Translations under genes and position numbers: made by a program
Source of the DNA: Vagococcus xieshaowenii
GTDB lineage: Bacteria > Bacillota > Bacilli > Lactobacillales > Vagococcaceae
Assembly: GCF_004792515.1 (NCBI RefSeq)
Contig: NZ_CP038865.1
Location: forward strand, 456,001-520,000
Length of the DNA stretch: 64,000 nucleotides
Reading direction: 5' to 3'
Part shown: positions 40,842-50,363 of the stretch, one piece after another
Position numbering within the stretch: the stretch's first letter is position 1
Layout: each line of letters begins with the position of its first letter
Notes under the pieces: model-generated
The model's input: only the letters and a program-made list of their open reading frames with translations
The model's database searches: none
What the model was told of the DNA's origin: nothing

Positions 40842-40850
40842 GTGTCTTTT

Positions 40851-41324
40851 ATGAGAAAAGACAATCAAAGTTTATCACATAGAACCTGGAAATGTAAGTA
40901 TCATATAGTATTTGCACCGAAATATCGACGCCAAATCATATATGGGAAGTATAAAAAAAGTATCGGAGAAATATTAAGAGCATTATGTGACAGAAAAGGT
41001 GTAGAAATTATTGAAGCTAACGCATGTAAAGATCATATCCATATGTTGGTAAGTATTCCACCAAAAACGAGTGTCTCGGAATTTATAGGATATTTAAAAG
41101 GAAAAAGTAGTTTAATGATATTCGATAGACATGCCGAGTTGAAATATCGTTATGGGAATAGAAAATTTTGGTGTAGAGGATATTATGTAGATACGGTAGG
41201 TCGAAATAAAAAACAGATAGAAGAATATATTAGAAATCAAATAACGGAAGATTATGTAGCGGATCAATTAACCTTATTCGAAGAATACGATCCGTTTACA
41301 GGACAAAAAAATAAGAGAAAATAA
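40851..41324 (+). CDS. tnpA: IS200/IS605-family transposase TnpA (Y1 HUH)
   Basis: 157 residues, starting MRKDNQSLSHRTWKCKYHIV. The HUH pair is in ACKDHIHMLVSIP and the catalytic Tyr in KQIEEYIRNQITED. It nicks and joins single-stranded DNA at the element's hairpin ends. ATG 40851 is used because AGGAGG ends 8 bp before it; GTG 40842 overlaps that site. The gene is complete, with no accompanying tnpB. Confidence 0.95.
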   Translation: MRKDNQSLSHRTWKCKYHIVFAPKYRRQIIYGKYKKSIGEILRALCDRKGVEIIEANACKDHIHMLVSIPPKTSVSEFIGYLKGKSSLMIFDRHAELKYRYGNRKFWCRGYYVDTVGRNKKQIEEYIRNQITEDYVADQLTLFEEYDPFTGQKNKRK

Positions 41325-41657
41325 AGTGATTCTTTAAGAATCAGTGAGTAAGTGTGGTGCAAAAGGGAGACCAATCGGTAGGCCTTTTAGGCCCAGGCCG
41401 GTAAAAGAGGCTTTCAGCCGCAGAGCAAACCTCCAGTTCACACTGGAGGTTTTGATTTATATTGAATGAGAAAATATTAGTGATATGGAATTGTTTTTAA
41501 TTAGTCTATAAAGTCAGTCTATATATAATAAGTGGTAAAAATGATAGCTTGTTATATATAGGTCGATAATTCGTTGAAAAGGTATGGATTAAGATTAGAT
41601 TCTAATATTATGAGAAAAAACTCATCTAAAATCAATCAAATTGTTATTTTAATAGTG

Positions 41658-41687
41658 TTGAAAACGGTTACCAAAAAGGTTTATAAT
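41658..41687 (+). promoter_or_regulatory. kbl promoter with overlapping CcpA (cre) site
   Basis: TTGAAA (41658-41663), 18-bp spacer, TATAAT (41682-41687). TTGAAAACGGTTACCA (41658-41673) matches the cre consensus WTGNNARCGNWWWCAW except one position and covers the -35, which would give catabolite repression. Confidence 0.65.
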
Positions 41688-41739
41688 AAAGATGTTCAAG
41701 TCTTACGTTTATAAAACAAAGATTTAAAGGAGGAAGACA

Positions 41740-42930
41740 ATGAGTAATAAAGTTTTAAATGATTTTTTAACCAATAATCTTGAAGATCTTAGTGAGAAAG
41801 GCTTACTAAATACAATTGATGTGATCGAAGGTGCAAATGGGCCAGAAATTACAATAAACGGTAAAAAGTTAATTAATTTCGCTTCAAATAACTATCTTGG
41901 ATTTGCTACACATCCAGAATTAATTGAAGCTGAAGTTGAAGCAGCACACAAATACGGGGTTGGTGCAGGAGCGGTTAGAACGATTAACGGAACACTTGAT
42001 ATTCACCGTAGCCTTGAGAAAAAAATTGCTGAATTTAAAGGAACTGAAGCTGCTATTGCCTTTCAATCAGGATTCAACTGTAATATGGGAGCAATCTCTG
42101 CTGTCATGAAAAAAGGTGACGCTATCCTTTCAGATGAGTTAAACCATGCATCAATTATCGATGGTTGTCGTTTATCTGGTGCTAAAGTTATTAGAGTGAA
42201 GCATCAAGATATGGAAGATTTGGAAGCAAAAGCTAAAGAAGTAACTGAAAGTGGCGAGTACAACAAAGTAATGTATATTACAGATGGTGTATTCTCTATG
42301 GATGGCGATGTAGCTAAAATTGAAGAAATTGTAAAAATTGCTGAAAAATATAACTTAATTACATATGTTGATGATGCACATGGTTCTGGTGTTATGGGAG
42401 GCGGAGCTGGAACAGTGAAGCATTTCCATATGCAAGATCATATTGACTTCCAAATGGGAACATTATCTAAAGCAATTGGTGTTGTAGGTGGTTACGTAGC
42501 CGGTTCTGAACAACTTATTACATGGTTAAAATCACAAGCACGTCCATTCTTATTCTCAACATCATTGACTCCAGGAGCAGCAGCAGCAGCTTTGAAATCA
42601 ATTGAATTAATGCAAGAAAATCCGAACTACGTGGATAAATTATGGGAAAATGCTAATTACTTCAAAGAAAAATTACAAGAAATTGGCTATGATATTGGGG
42701 TTTCTGAAACACCAATTACACCAGTTATCGTTGGTGATGAATCATTAGCACAAAAATTCTCTCAAGAATTAATCGCTCATGGTGTTTATGCAAAACCAAT
42801 TGTTTACCCAACTGTTCCACTTGGCACAGGAAGAGTTAGAAATATGCCAAATGCGGGTCATACGAAAGAAATGATTGATCAAGCTATTGAAGTGTATGAA
42901 AAAGTTGGTAAAAATCTAGGTATCATCTAA
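41740..42930 (+). CDS. kbl: 2-Amino-3-ketobutyrate CoA ligase (glycine C-acetyltransferase)
   Basis: 396 residues, PLP-dependent alpha-oxoamine synthase. Visible: [33 protein letters not shown] (PLP-contact Asp and His) and the PLP lysine in [18 protein letters not shown]. It cleaves 2-amino-3-ketobutyrate with CoA to glycine and acetyl-CoA. AAAGGAGGAAG precedes the ATG. tdh, whose product is its substrate, follows 43 bp downstream, so the pair forms the threonine-degradation operon. Confidence 0.96.
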   Translation: MSNKVLNDFLTNNLEDLSEKGLLNTIDVIEGANGPEITINGKKLINFASNNYLGFATHPELIEAEVEAAHKYGVGAGAVRTINGTLDIHRSLEKKIAEFKGTEAAIAFQSGFNCNMGAISAVMKKGDAILSDELNHASIIDGCRLSGAKVIRVKHQDMEDLEAKAKEVTESGEYNKVMYITDGVFSMDGDVAKIEEIVKIAEKYNLITYVDDAHGSGVMGGGAGTVKHFHMQDHIDFQMGTLSKAIGVVGGYVAGSEQLITWLKSQARPFLFSTSLTPGAAAAALKSIELMQENPNYVDKLWENANYFKEKLQEIGYDIGVSETPITPVIVGDESLAQKFSQELIAHGVYAKPIVYPTVPLGTGRVRNMPNAGHTKEMIDQAIEVYEKVGKNLGII

Positions 42931-42973
42931 AAATAAAAATAGATAAAATAAAAAGGAATAGAGGGATTATTTT

Positions 42974-43921
42974 ATGAAGAAAGTATTAGTAACAGGCTGC
43001 TTAGGCCAAATTGGATCGGAATTAGTGGAACGTTTACGTAATGATTTAGGCGTAGAAAATGTTATTGCAACAGATATTCGTAAACCTGAAGGAAATCCTA
43101 CTGTAGAAAATGGTATTTTTGAAACATTAGATGTTATGGATTATGAAGCAATGAAAACATTAGCTAGCAAATATGAAGTGGATACCTTAATTCATCTAGC
43201 TGCTTTATTATCAGCTGTAGCAGAAGCAAAACCACAATTAGGTTGGGAATTAAATATGGGAGGATTAGTTAATGCATTAGAAGTAGCAAGAGAATTTAAC
43301 TTAAAATTCTTCACGCCGAGTTCTATTGGTGCATTCGGTCCAAACACACCTAAAGATAATACACCTCAAGATACGATTCAACGTCCTACAACTATGTATG
43401 GTGTGACGAAAGTATCTGGAGAATTATTATGTGATTATTACCATACTAAATTTGGTGTAGATACTCGTGGCGTACGTTTCCCAGGCTTAATTTCATATAA
43501 AACATTACCTGGTGGCGGTACAACAGACTACGCTGTGGATATTTATTATGAAGCAATTAAAAAAGGTAGCTACTCAAGCTTTATCGGTGAAGGAACATAC
43601 ATGGATATGATGTATATGCCAGATGCTATTGATGCTATCGTTAAATTATTAAATGCTGATCCAGAAAAACTAGTACATAGAAATGCCTTTAATATTTCAG
43701 CAATGGCCTTTGAACCTGAACAAATTAAAGAATCTATTCAAAAAGTATTCCCAGATTTCACTATGACATACGATGTAGATCCTGTAAGACAAGGTATTGC
43801 TAACTCATGGCCAAATTCTATCGACTCAACGTGTGCTAAAAATGAATGGGGATTTGCACCTAAATATGATTTAGATGCAATGACTCGTGATATGATTGAA
43901 AAACTATCTGAAAAATTATAA
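42974..43921 (+). CDS. tdh: L-threonine 3-dehydrogenase, short-chain (epimerase-like) type
   Basis: 315 residues. The Rossmann motif [15 protein letters not shown] binds NAD, with [24 protein letters not shown] and catalytic Tyr/Lys in [12 protein letters not shown]. This is the SDR-type enzyme, unrelated to the zinc-dependent E. coli Tdh. It oxidises threonine to 2-amino-3-ketobutyrate for Kbl. Follows kbl behind GGAATAGAGGG. A large hairpin with a T-run comes after it. Confidence 0.95.
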   Translation: MKKVLVTGCLGQIGSELVERLRNDLGVENVIATDIRKPEGNPTVENGIFETLDVMDYEAMKTLASKYEVDTLIHLAALLSAVAEAKPQLGWELNMGGLVNALEVAREFNLKFFTPSSIGAFGPNTPKDNTPQDTIQRPTTMYGVTKVSGELLCDYYHTKFGVDTRGVRFPGLISYKTLPGGGTTDYAVDIYYEAIKKGSYSSFIGEGTYMDMMYMPDAIDAIVKLLNADPEKLVHRNAFNISAMAFEPEQIKESIQKVFPDFTMTYDVDPVRQGIANSWPNSIDSTCAKNEWGFAPKYDLDAMTRDMIEKLSEKL

Positions 43922-43957
43922 TATTTATTTTAAGTAGATCTTAAAATACTAATTACT

Positions 43958-44040
43958 AAGCGATTGAGTTTACCCAATTTTATGATAACTCTTTTAGTTA
44001 AAAACTTTTGAGTTAGGGTTATTTAGCTCAATCGCTTTTT
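43958..44040 (+). terminator. Large branched terminator, possible attenuator of permease copy 2
   Basis: AAGCGATTGAG (43958-43968) pairs with CTCAATCGCTT (44027-44037) and runs into Ts; an inner AACTC/GAGTT hairpin lies within. The T-run ends about 10 bp before the GGAGGCG of the next gene, leaving no room for a promoter between them. Confidence 0.75.
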
Positions 44041-44065
44041 ATTAATAATGGAGGCGAATATAAAT

Positions 44066-45400
44066 ATGTCACAAGAAGTACAAAACAATGAACAACTTGA
44101 ACGTACAATGACGTTTTTCCCGGCTTTATCTACGGTAATGGGAACCGTAATTGGAGCTGGGGTATTCTTTAAAGCAGCTAGTGTTGCTGCTGTAACAGGA
44201 GACTCAAGCTTACATATGTTTAGTTGGTTCTTAGGAGGACTAATTAGTGTATGTGCGGGATTAACAGCCGCAGAATTAGCCGCAGCTATTCCTGAGACTG
44301 GTGGAATGATTAAGTATATTGAACGTGCTTATGGAAAATTTGCAGCTTTCTTGTTAGGTTGGGCACAGGTTATTATTTATTTCCCAGCAAATGTTGCAGC
44401 GTTGGCAATTATTTTTGGAACACAATTTGTTAATTTATTTGCTCTAGATAGTAAATTAGTTTTACCGATTGGTATTATTTCAGCAGTTTCTATAATGCTA
44501 TTAAATTTCTTAGGTTCAAAAGCAGGCGGACGAATTCAATCAATTTCGTTAGTATGTAAGTTAATTCCATTAGCTTTAATTGTTATTTTTGGTTTATTAC
44601 GTCAAGGAGATGTAGATGTTAGCTTAATTCCAATTGAGGCAGGAAAAAATATTTCAGGCGGCTTTTTCCCAGCGTTAGGAGCAGGTCTATTAGCAACTAT
44701 GTTTGCTTATGATGGTTGGATTCATGTAGGAAACTTAGCAGGAGAATTAAAAAATCCATCAAAAGATTTACCTAAATCTATTGCAGTTGGTATTGTAGGT
44801 GTAATGATTGTTTATTTATTAGTTAACTGGGCATTCTTAGGCCAACTACCAATGGACCAATTGGCTGGTAATGAAACAGCAGCAATGGACGTTTCTAATA
44901 AATTATTTGGTGATATGGGTGGTAAATTAGTGACAATTGGTATTTTAGTTTCTGTTTATGGAACCATTAATGGTTATACAATGACAGGAATGCGTTTACC
45001 ATATGTTATGGGATTAAACAATGATCTTCCTTTTTCAGAAAAATTAGTAAAATTAAACAAAAATAAAATTCCTTATATTGCAGGTGTTTTAGAATTAGTT
45101 ATTGCTGTCTTATTAATGTTATCAGGTAGTTTTGATATGTTAACAGATATGCTAGTTTTTGTTATTTGGATTTTCTATACGTTAGTATTTATTGCAGTTA
45201 TCAAATTGAGAAAAGTAGAGCCAGATTTAGAAAGACCATACAAGGTACCGTTATATCCAATCTTACCAATCATCGCTATATTAGGTGGGGTATTTATTTT
45301 AGTCATGACTTTAATCAATCAATTTAGCTTGGCGATTACTGGGATTATTATTACCTTATTAGGAACACCAATTTATATGTATAAAAAAAAGAATAAATAA
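44066..45400 (+). CDS. APC-family amino acid permease, copy 2
   Basis: 444 residues, about 12 membrane segments, parallel to the permease at 39311-40651 over the full length (both share LERTMTFFPALSTVMGTVIG, then GVFFKAAS, and YDGWIHVGNLAGELKNPSKD). It is probably an exchanger or importer for threonine, serine or glycine, given kbl-tdh upstream. ATG 44066 is chosen because GGAGGCG lies 10 bp before; the ATG at 44048 overlaps that site. A terminator-like hairpin immediately precedes it. Confidence 0.87.
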   Translation: MSQEVQNNEQLERTMTFFPALSTVMGTVIGAGVFFKAASVAAVTGDSSLHMFSWFLGGLISVCAGLTAAELAAAIPETGGMIKYIERAYGKFAAFLLGWAQVIIYFPANVAALAIIFGTQFVNLFALDSKLVLPIGIISAVSIMLLNFLGSKAGGRIQSISLVCKLIPLALIVIFGLLRQGDVDVSLIPIEAGKNISGGFFPALGAGLLATMFAYDGWIHVGNLAGELKNPSKDLPKSIAVGIVGVMIVYLLVNWAFLGQLPMDQLAGNETAAMDVSNKLFGDMGGKLVTIGILVSVYGTINGYTMTGMRLPYVMGLNNDLPFSEKLVKLNKNKIPYIAGVLELVIAVLLMLSGSFDMLTDMLVFVIWIFYTLVFIAVIKLRKVEPDLERPYKVPLYPILPIIAILGGVFILVMTLINQFSLAITGIIITLLGTPIYMYKKKNK

Positions 45401-45453
45401 TAAATGACTAAATATACTTATTGAAAATATTTACATAAACACACATATAATGT

Positions 45454-45482
45454 TTGTTTTATTCAATTGGTTATGATATAGT
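45454..45482 (+). promoter_or_regulatory. Promoter of the thrS T-box transcript
   Basis: TTGTTT (45454-45459), 17-bp spacer, TATAGT (45477-45482), immediately ahead of the T-box leader. Confidence 0.6.
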
Positions 45483-45489
45483 TTAACTA

Positions 45490-45735
45490 TTAAAATAAAT
45501 TTATCAGAAAAGACACCTGAATTTGCGAGCATACTGATAGAGAGGGAAATCATGGCTGAAAATTTCCTAGTACAGCACAAAGGATGACCACTTTTTAAAT
45601 GAATTTGGTTGAAACCAAGTCGGCAAGAGCCGTTATCGCGTAATGAGTAGGGACAACTGTCTCTAAATTTAGGTGGAACCACGAAGTTAATTCGTCCTAA
45701 TATTCCTTTTAAGGGGAATATTAGGGCTTTTTTTA
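45490..45735 (+). ncRNA. T-box leader of thrS (threonyl, specifier ACC)
   Basis: The T-box sequence AGGTGGAACCACG is at 45671-45683, followed by a terminator stem CCTAATATTCC (45696-45706)/GGAATATTAGG (45715-45725) and a T-run. A stem I is visible: AAAAG near 45508 pairs with CTTTT at 45591-45595, and the loop 3' side reads GATG-ACC-A, giving specifier ACC (45587-45589) for threonine. Uncharged tRNA(Thr) would stabilise the antiterminator and switch on thrS. Confidence 0.92.
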
Positions 45736-45763
45736 TTATCAAAAATTATAAGGGGGACTCAAC

Positions 45764-47707
45764 ATGTCAGAAATTAAGATTACATTTCCAGATGGTGTGG
45801 TAAGAGAATATGCAGCAGGAGTATCCACTGCAGATATCGCTGAAAGCATCAGCAAAAGTTTAGCTAAAAAAGCCTTAGCAGGAAAATTTAACGGAGAGTT
45901 AGTTGATTTAATTCGTCCGTTAGATATCGATGGTACAATTGAAATTATTACACCGGATCATGAAGATGCACTAGGTATTTTACGTCACTCAACTGCCCAT
46001 TTAATGGCAAATGCCATTCGTCGTATTTATCCTAATGTACATTTTGGTGTAGGACCAGCGATTGAAAATGGTTTTTACTATGATACAGATAATGGTGAAT
46101 CACCAATTTCAGAAGAAGACTTACCATTAATTGAAGAAAAAATGATGGAAATTGTGAAAGAAAATAATCCTATCGTTCGTAAAGAAGTAACACGTGCCGA
46201 AGCGTTAGAATTATTTAAAGAAGACCCATACAAAGTAGAATTAATTACTGATTTACCAGAAGATGAAACAATTACTGTTTATGATCAAGGTGATTTTGTT
46301 GATCTATGTCGTGGGGTTCATGTCCCAAGTACAGGACGCATTCAAGTATTCAAACTATTATCAGTTGCAGGTGCATATTGGAGAGGAAACTCAGACAATA
46401 AAATGATGCAACGTGTTTACGGAACAGCATTCTTTGATAAAAAAGATTTAAAAGAAGATATGCAACGTCGTGCAGAAGCAAAAGAACGTGATCATCGTAA
46501 ACTAGGAAAAGAATTAGACTTATTTATGGTTAGTCCTGAAGTTGGTTCTGGCTTACCATTCTGGTTACCAAAAGGGGCGACAATCCGTCGTACTATCGAA
46601 CGTTATATTACTGACAAAGAAATTAGCTTAGGTTACCAACATGTTTATACACCGATTATGGCTAATGTTGAATTATACAAAACATCTGGTCACTGGGATC
46701 ATTACCATGAAGATATGTTCCCGCCAATGGATATGGGTGATGGCGAAATGTTGGTATTACGTCCGATGAACTGTCCTCACCACATGATGGTTTACAAAAA
46801 TGATATCCATAGCTACCGTGAATTACCAATTCGTATCGCTGAACTTGGTATGATGCATCGTTATGAAAAATCAGGCGCATTGTCAGGGTTACAACGTGTG
46901 CGTGAAATGACATTAAATGATGGACACACATTTGTTCGACCAGACCAAATTAAAGATGAGTTCAAACGTACACTACATTTAATGACAGAAGTATATGGAG
47001 ATTTCAATATTACAGACTATCGCTTCCGTTTAAGCTATCGTGACCCTGAAAACACAGAGAAGTACTTCGATGATGATGAGATGTGGATTAAAGCAGAAGC
47101 GATGCTTAAAGAAGCGATGGATGACTTAGGTTTAGAATACTTCGAGGCAACAGGTGAAGCAGCCTTTTATGGTCCTAAATTAGATGTTCAAGTGAAAACA
47201 GCACTAGGTATTGAAGAAACATTATCAACTATTCAATTAGACTTCTTATTACCGGAACGTTTTGACTTAACATATGTTGGGGAAGATGGAGAAAATAACC
47301 ACCGACCAGTTGTAATTCACCGTGGTATTGTCTCTACTATGGAACGTTTTGTAGCGCATTTAACAGAAGTACATAAAGGGGCATTCCCAACATGGTTATC
47401 ACCTGTACAAGGAACTATCATTCCAGTTAATTTAGATTTACATAGTGAATTTGCGTATCAAGTAAAAGAAAAATTAGTAGCTCATGGTTTACGTTTTGAC
47501 GTAGATGCACGTAATGAGAAAATGGGTTATAAGATTCGTGAATCACAAACACAAAAGATCCCTTACCAAGTGGTTGTTGGGGATAAAGAATTAGAAGATG
47601 GTACAGTGAATGTCCGTCGTTACGGAAGCAAAGAAACAGAGACTATCTCAGTGGATGAATTTGTGGCAAGTGTCGCAGCAGAAGTGAAAAACTTTAGCAG
47701 AAATTAA
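45764..47707 (+). CDS. thrS: Threonyl-tRNA synthetase
   Basis: 647 residues. TGS domain (1-~62), editing domain with [17 protein letters not shown] and [10 protein letters not shown], class II catalytic core with zinc-ligand segments [11 protein letters not shown] and [12 protein letters not shown], motif 2 near [20 protein letters not shown], motif 3 [18 protein letters not shown], and a C-terminal anticodon-binding domain. It charges tRNA(Thr). AAGGGGGA precedes the ATG, and the T-box leader lies directly upstream. Confidence 0.98.
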   Translation: MSEIKITFPDGVVREYAAGVSTADIAESISKSLAKKALAGKFNGELVDLIRPLDIDGTIEIITPDHEDALGILRHSTAHLMANAIRRIYPNVHFGVGPAIENGFYYDTDNGESPISEEDLPLIEEKMMEIVKENNPIVRKEVTRAEALELFKEDPYKVELITDLPEDETITVYDQGDFVDLCRGVHVPSTGRIQVFKLLSVAGAYWRGNSDNKMMQRVYGTAFFDKKDLKEDMQRRAEAKERDHRKLGKELDLFMVSPEVGSGLPFWLPKGATIRRTIERYITDKEISLGYQHVYTPIMANVELYKTSGHWDHYHEDMFPPMDMGDGEMLVLRPMNCPHHMMVYKNDIHSYRELPIRIAELGMMHRYEKSGALSGLQRVREMTLNDGHTFVRPDQIKDEFKRTLHLMTEVYGDFNITDYRFRLSYRDPENTEKYFDDDEMWIKAEAMLKEAMDDLGLEYFEATGEAAFYGPKLDVQVKTALGIEETLSTIQLDFLLPERFDLTYVGEDGENNHRPVVIHRGIVSTMERFVAHLTEVHKGAFPTWLSPVQGTIIPVNLDLHSEFAYQVKEKLVAHGLRFDVDARNEKMGYKIRESQTQKIPYQVVVGDKELEDGTVNVRRYGSKETETISVDEFVASVAAEVKNFSRN

Positions 47708-47741
47708 TCTCAATAAAAGTATCAAAAAAGTTAGAAAAATG

Positions 47742-47777
47742 AAAAGTGAGTGAGCAATTTGGCCCACTCACTTTTTT
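47742..47777 (+). terminator. Terminator after thrS
   Basis: AAAAGTGAGTG (47742-47752) pairs with CACTCACTTTT (47765-47775), followed by Ts. Confidence 0.9.
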
Positions 47778-47877
47778 CTTTGTAAAGATTCGTTATAAAT
47801 TGTTTAAATTGCTTTTTTTTTTGGCTGTCATTATGTAAAATGAATGGGTATAGTGACAAGGAAGGAACATTAGCGTC

Positions 47878-49980
47878 ATGAAAAAAATAAATAAGTTATC
47901 ATCAGAAGCACTCAATAAAAAATTAGCATCGATTCCTTTTCGATTAAATGTTTTATTTTTTATTGTCTTTGGTTTGTTTGTTGCGTTAATCGGTCAATTG
48001 GCTTACCTACAAATTTTTAACAAGGACTATTTTGTTGATCGCATCACTTCAGGAGAGATGAATATCGTTGAGGGTCAAGCACCTCGTGGCATGATTTACG
48101 ATGCTAACGGCAAGGCGTTAGTTAGTAATAAAGCAAAATCTGCTATCATGTTTACAAAAGGTAAAAATATGACAGCAGAACAAATTTTAGAGGCTGTCTA
48201 TCAAATAAACGATATTATCACTGTAACACCTGATAAGTTAAGTGAACGAGATAAAAAAGATTTTTGGTTAGCAAGTGAAGAAAATTTAAAAACAGCTAGA
48301 GAACGTTTCACTAAAAAGGAACAAGAAGCAGCAAAAAAAATGAGTAATGCGGAAGAATATCAATTAGTTGTCGATAAGGTAACGAAAGAAGATCTTAACT
48401 TCAATGAACGTCAATTATCTGCAGCCTCTATTTTTAAACGAATCAATGCAGCCTACGCCTTACAACCAATTTTTATTAAGAATGAAGGTGTGACTAAGGA
48501 AGAAGTTGCTCTAGTAGGTGAAAATCGTACGAAAATCCCTGGGTTATCAACAGGTTACGATTGGGAACGTGAATATCCTGAGAATGGTATGCTAAGAACG
48601 GTACTGGGAACAATTTCTACGGATAAATCTGGTTTGCCTGATTCAAGTTTAGATTCATATTTAGCTAAAGGCTACTCATTGAATGATAGAGTGGGTGTGA
48701 GCTACATTGAAAAAGCATATGAGTCTGTATTAAAAGGAAGTAAATCTCGTTCAGAAGTAAAATTAGATGAGAATAATGAAATTACAGATCAACGTGAAGT
48801 CTTTGCTGGTCAAAAAGGCGAAAATCTGATGTTGACCATTGATATTGATTTTCAAAATAAAGTAGAAGATATTGTAGAATCTGAATACAAACGTGTCATG
48901 TCGGAAGGTAAGGCGACTTATTCAGAAGGTGCTTATGCCGTTGCTATTAATCCTCAAACAGGCGAAGTATTGTCAATGGTAGGTTTCCAACAAGATGATA
49001 AGGGGCAATTACAAGATGATACACTAGGTACCATCAACAAAGCATTCGTTCCTGGTTCAAGTATCAAGGGAGCGACCATTATGGCAGGGTATCAAAACGA
49101 CGTCTTACAACCTAATGAGACATTAATTGATGAGCCGTTACGTTTTATTGATGGCACAATTAAAGCGTCTTTATTTAATCCAGCTTCATACGGTGGTCAA
49201 GTGCCAATCAATTCTGAGGATGCATTAATGGTGTCTTCAAACGTTTATATGATGAAAATTGCTTTACGATTAATGGGAACCGAATATACAAATAAGATGA
49301 GTTTACCTGAGCGTACGGATGTTTTTGAAACGTTAAGAAAAACTTACCGAGAATTTGGTTTAGGAACAGAAACAGGGATTGATATTCCAGGTGAATCTTC
49401 ATGGTTATCACCTACTAATTATTATGATGATAATGGGAATTTATTATACGGTCGTATGGGTAATTTGCTTGATTTGTCATTTGGTAACTTTGATACTTAT
49501 ACGACTATGCAGTTAGCTCAATATGTTTCAACTATTGCTAATGGGGGCTATCGTATTGCCCCACGCTTAGTTAAGGGGATTTATAACAATGATGAGGCAG
49601 GTGGGTTAGGTACGCTAGAACAGCAATTTAAGCCGACTATTTTGAATGAGATTCGTGATAAGGATGACTTGGATATTATTCAACAAGGGTTCTATAATGT
49701 TGTTAATAGCACGGATGCACGACGCACAGGTTCTAGATTGCAATCAAGTAAGTATACAGTCGCAGCTAAAACAGGGACAGCCGAAACACCGATTGTTGAT
49801 CCAGATAATTCAGATAATGTGATTAGTTTAAATAGTTATACTGTGGTGGCTTATAATTATGAAGAAAATCCTGATATTGCCGTGGCAGTTATGTTACCTC
49901 ATATGAAAGAGGATAAAACAGGGACAAACTTAACGATTGCAGGGAAAATATTAGATGCTTACTATGAAAAAACACGCTAA
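47878..49980 (+). CDS. Class B penicillin-binding protein (PBP2/PBP2b type)
   Basis: 700 residues. A short cytoplasmic tail and one membrane anchor (about 27-47) lead to the dimerisation domain (from GQAPRGMIYDANGKALVSN) and a transpeptidase domain. Its three active-site motifs are visible: SxxK in VPGSSIKGATI, SxN as SSN in MVSSNVYMM, and KTG in AAKTGTAETP. It crosslinks peptidoglycan, probably in elongation or division as a partner of a SEDS protein not in this window. GGAAGGAA precedes the ATG. Monocistronic between thrS and rpmG. Confidence 0.94.
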   Translation: MKKINKLSSEALNKKLASIPFRLNVLFFIVFGLFVALIGQLAYLQIFNKDYFVDRITSGEMNIVEGQAPRGMIYDANGKALVSNKAKSAIMFTKGKNMTAEQILEAVYQINDIITVTPDKLSERDKKDFWLASEENLKTARERFTKKEQEAAKKMSNAEEYQLVVDKVTKEDLNFNERQLSAASIFKRINAAYALQPIFIKNEGVTKEEVALVGENRTKIPGLSTGYDWEREYPENGMLRTVLGTISTDKSGLPDSSLDSYLAKGYSLNDRVGVSYIEKAYESVLKGSKSRSEVKLDENNEITDQREVFAGQKGENLMLTIDIDFQNKVEDIVESEYKRVMSEGKATYSEGAYAVAINPQTGEVLSMVGFQQDDKGQLQDDTLGTINKAFVPGSSIKGATIMAGYQNDVLQPNETLIDEPLRFIDGTIKASLFNPASYGGQVPINSEDALMVSSNVYMMKIALRLMGTEYTNKMSLPERTDVFETLRKTYREFGLGTETGIDIPGESSWLSPTNYYDDNGNLLYGRMGNLLDLSFGNFDTYTTMQLAQYVSTIANGGYRIAPRLVKGIYNNDEAGGLGTLEQQFKPTILNEIRDKDDLDIIQQGFYNVVNSTDARRTGSRLQSSKYTVAAKTGTAETPIVDPDNSDNVISLNSYTVVAYNYEENPDIAVAVMLPHMKEDKTGTNLTIAGKILDAYYEKTR

Positions 49981-50116
49981 TTCTTTTGTAAAGTAGAAGT
50001 ACTTAACAAAATTTGCAAAAAGGCTAGCCAACGGCGAAAAATCATGGTAATATATTCAAGTGTGAGACAACAGATGAACTCATAAAATACGAAATGATAG
50101 TTTGGAGGGAAACAAC

Positions 50117-50266
50117 ATGCGCGTACACATTACTTTAGAATGTACTGAATGTAAAGAACGTAACTACTTATCTAATAAAAACAAACGTAACAACCCAGAC
50201 CGTATTGAAGTTAAAAAATACTGTCCACGTGAACGTAAAGTGACTTTACACCGTGAAACTAAGTAG
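50117..50266 (+). CDS. rpmG: 50S ribosomal protein L33
   Basis: 49 residues: [19 protein letters not shown] at the start and [17 protein letters not shown] at the end. The first CxxC is present but the C-terminal pair is reduced to one Cys, so zinc binding may be partial or lost. TTTGGAGGG precedes the ATG. The gene is intact although a prophage is inserted directly downstream. Confidence 0.95.
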   Translation: MRVHITLECTECKERNYLSNKNKRNNPDRIEVKKYCPRERKVTLHRETK

Positions 50267-50280
50267 TAAATTTAATGAAT

Positions 50281-50320
50281 GGCTGTACTCCTTTTGTATC
50301 AAGGGGTACAGCCTTTTTTT
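50281..50320 (+). terminator. Terminator of rpmG
   Basis: GGCTGTAC-TCCTT pairs with AAGGG-GTACAGCC, followed by seven Ts. It is the last clearly host element before the integrase gene. Confidence 0.9.
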
Positions 50321-50337
50321 ATTTTCCTAAAAATAGC

Positions 50338-50358
50338 TGACCTCGAATTTGACCTCGA
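50338..50358. repeat. Tandem direct repeat at the prophage left edge
   Basis: TGACCTCGA occurs at 50338-50346 and 50350-50358, between the rpmG terminator and the integrase stop. The position suggests an integrase core or arm site in the attL region; the right attachment site is outside the window. Confidence 0.4.
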
Positions 50359-50363
50359 GTAAA

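Larger units (their letters stand above)
40722..41455 (+). mobile_element. IS200/IS605-family element (tnpA only)
   Basis: It has no long terminal inverted repeats. A left-end hairpin AACCACC/GGTGGTT (40730-40752) and a right-end hairpin AAACCTCCAGT/ACTGGAGGTTT (41427-41452) bracket a single Y1 transposase gene, the organisation of IS200-type elements. Exact ends are uncertain by several bases. It lies between the terminator of permease 1 and the kbl promoter, so it probably breaks no gene. Confidence 0.88.

Noticed and set aside
45431-45742. Minus-strand open frame of about 100 codons across the thrS leader
   Set aside because: It covers the T-box and its terminator stem; the sequence is explained by RNA structure.
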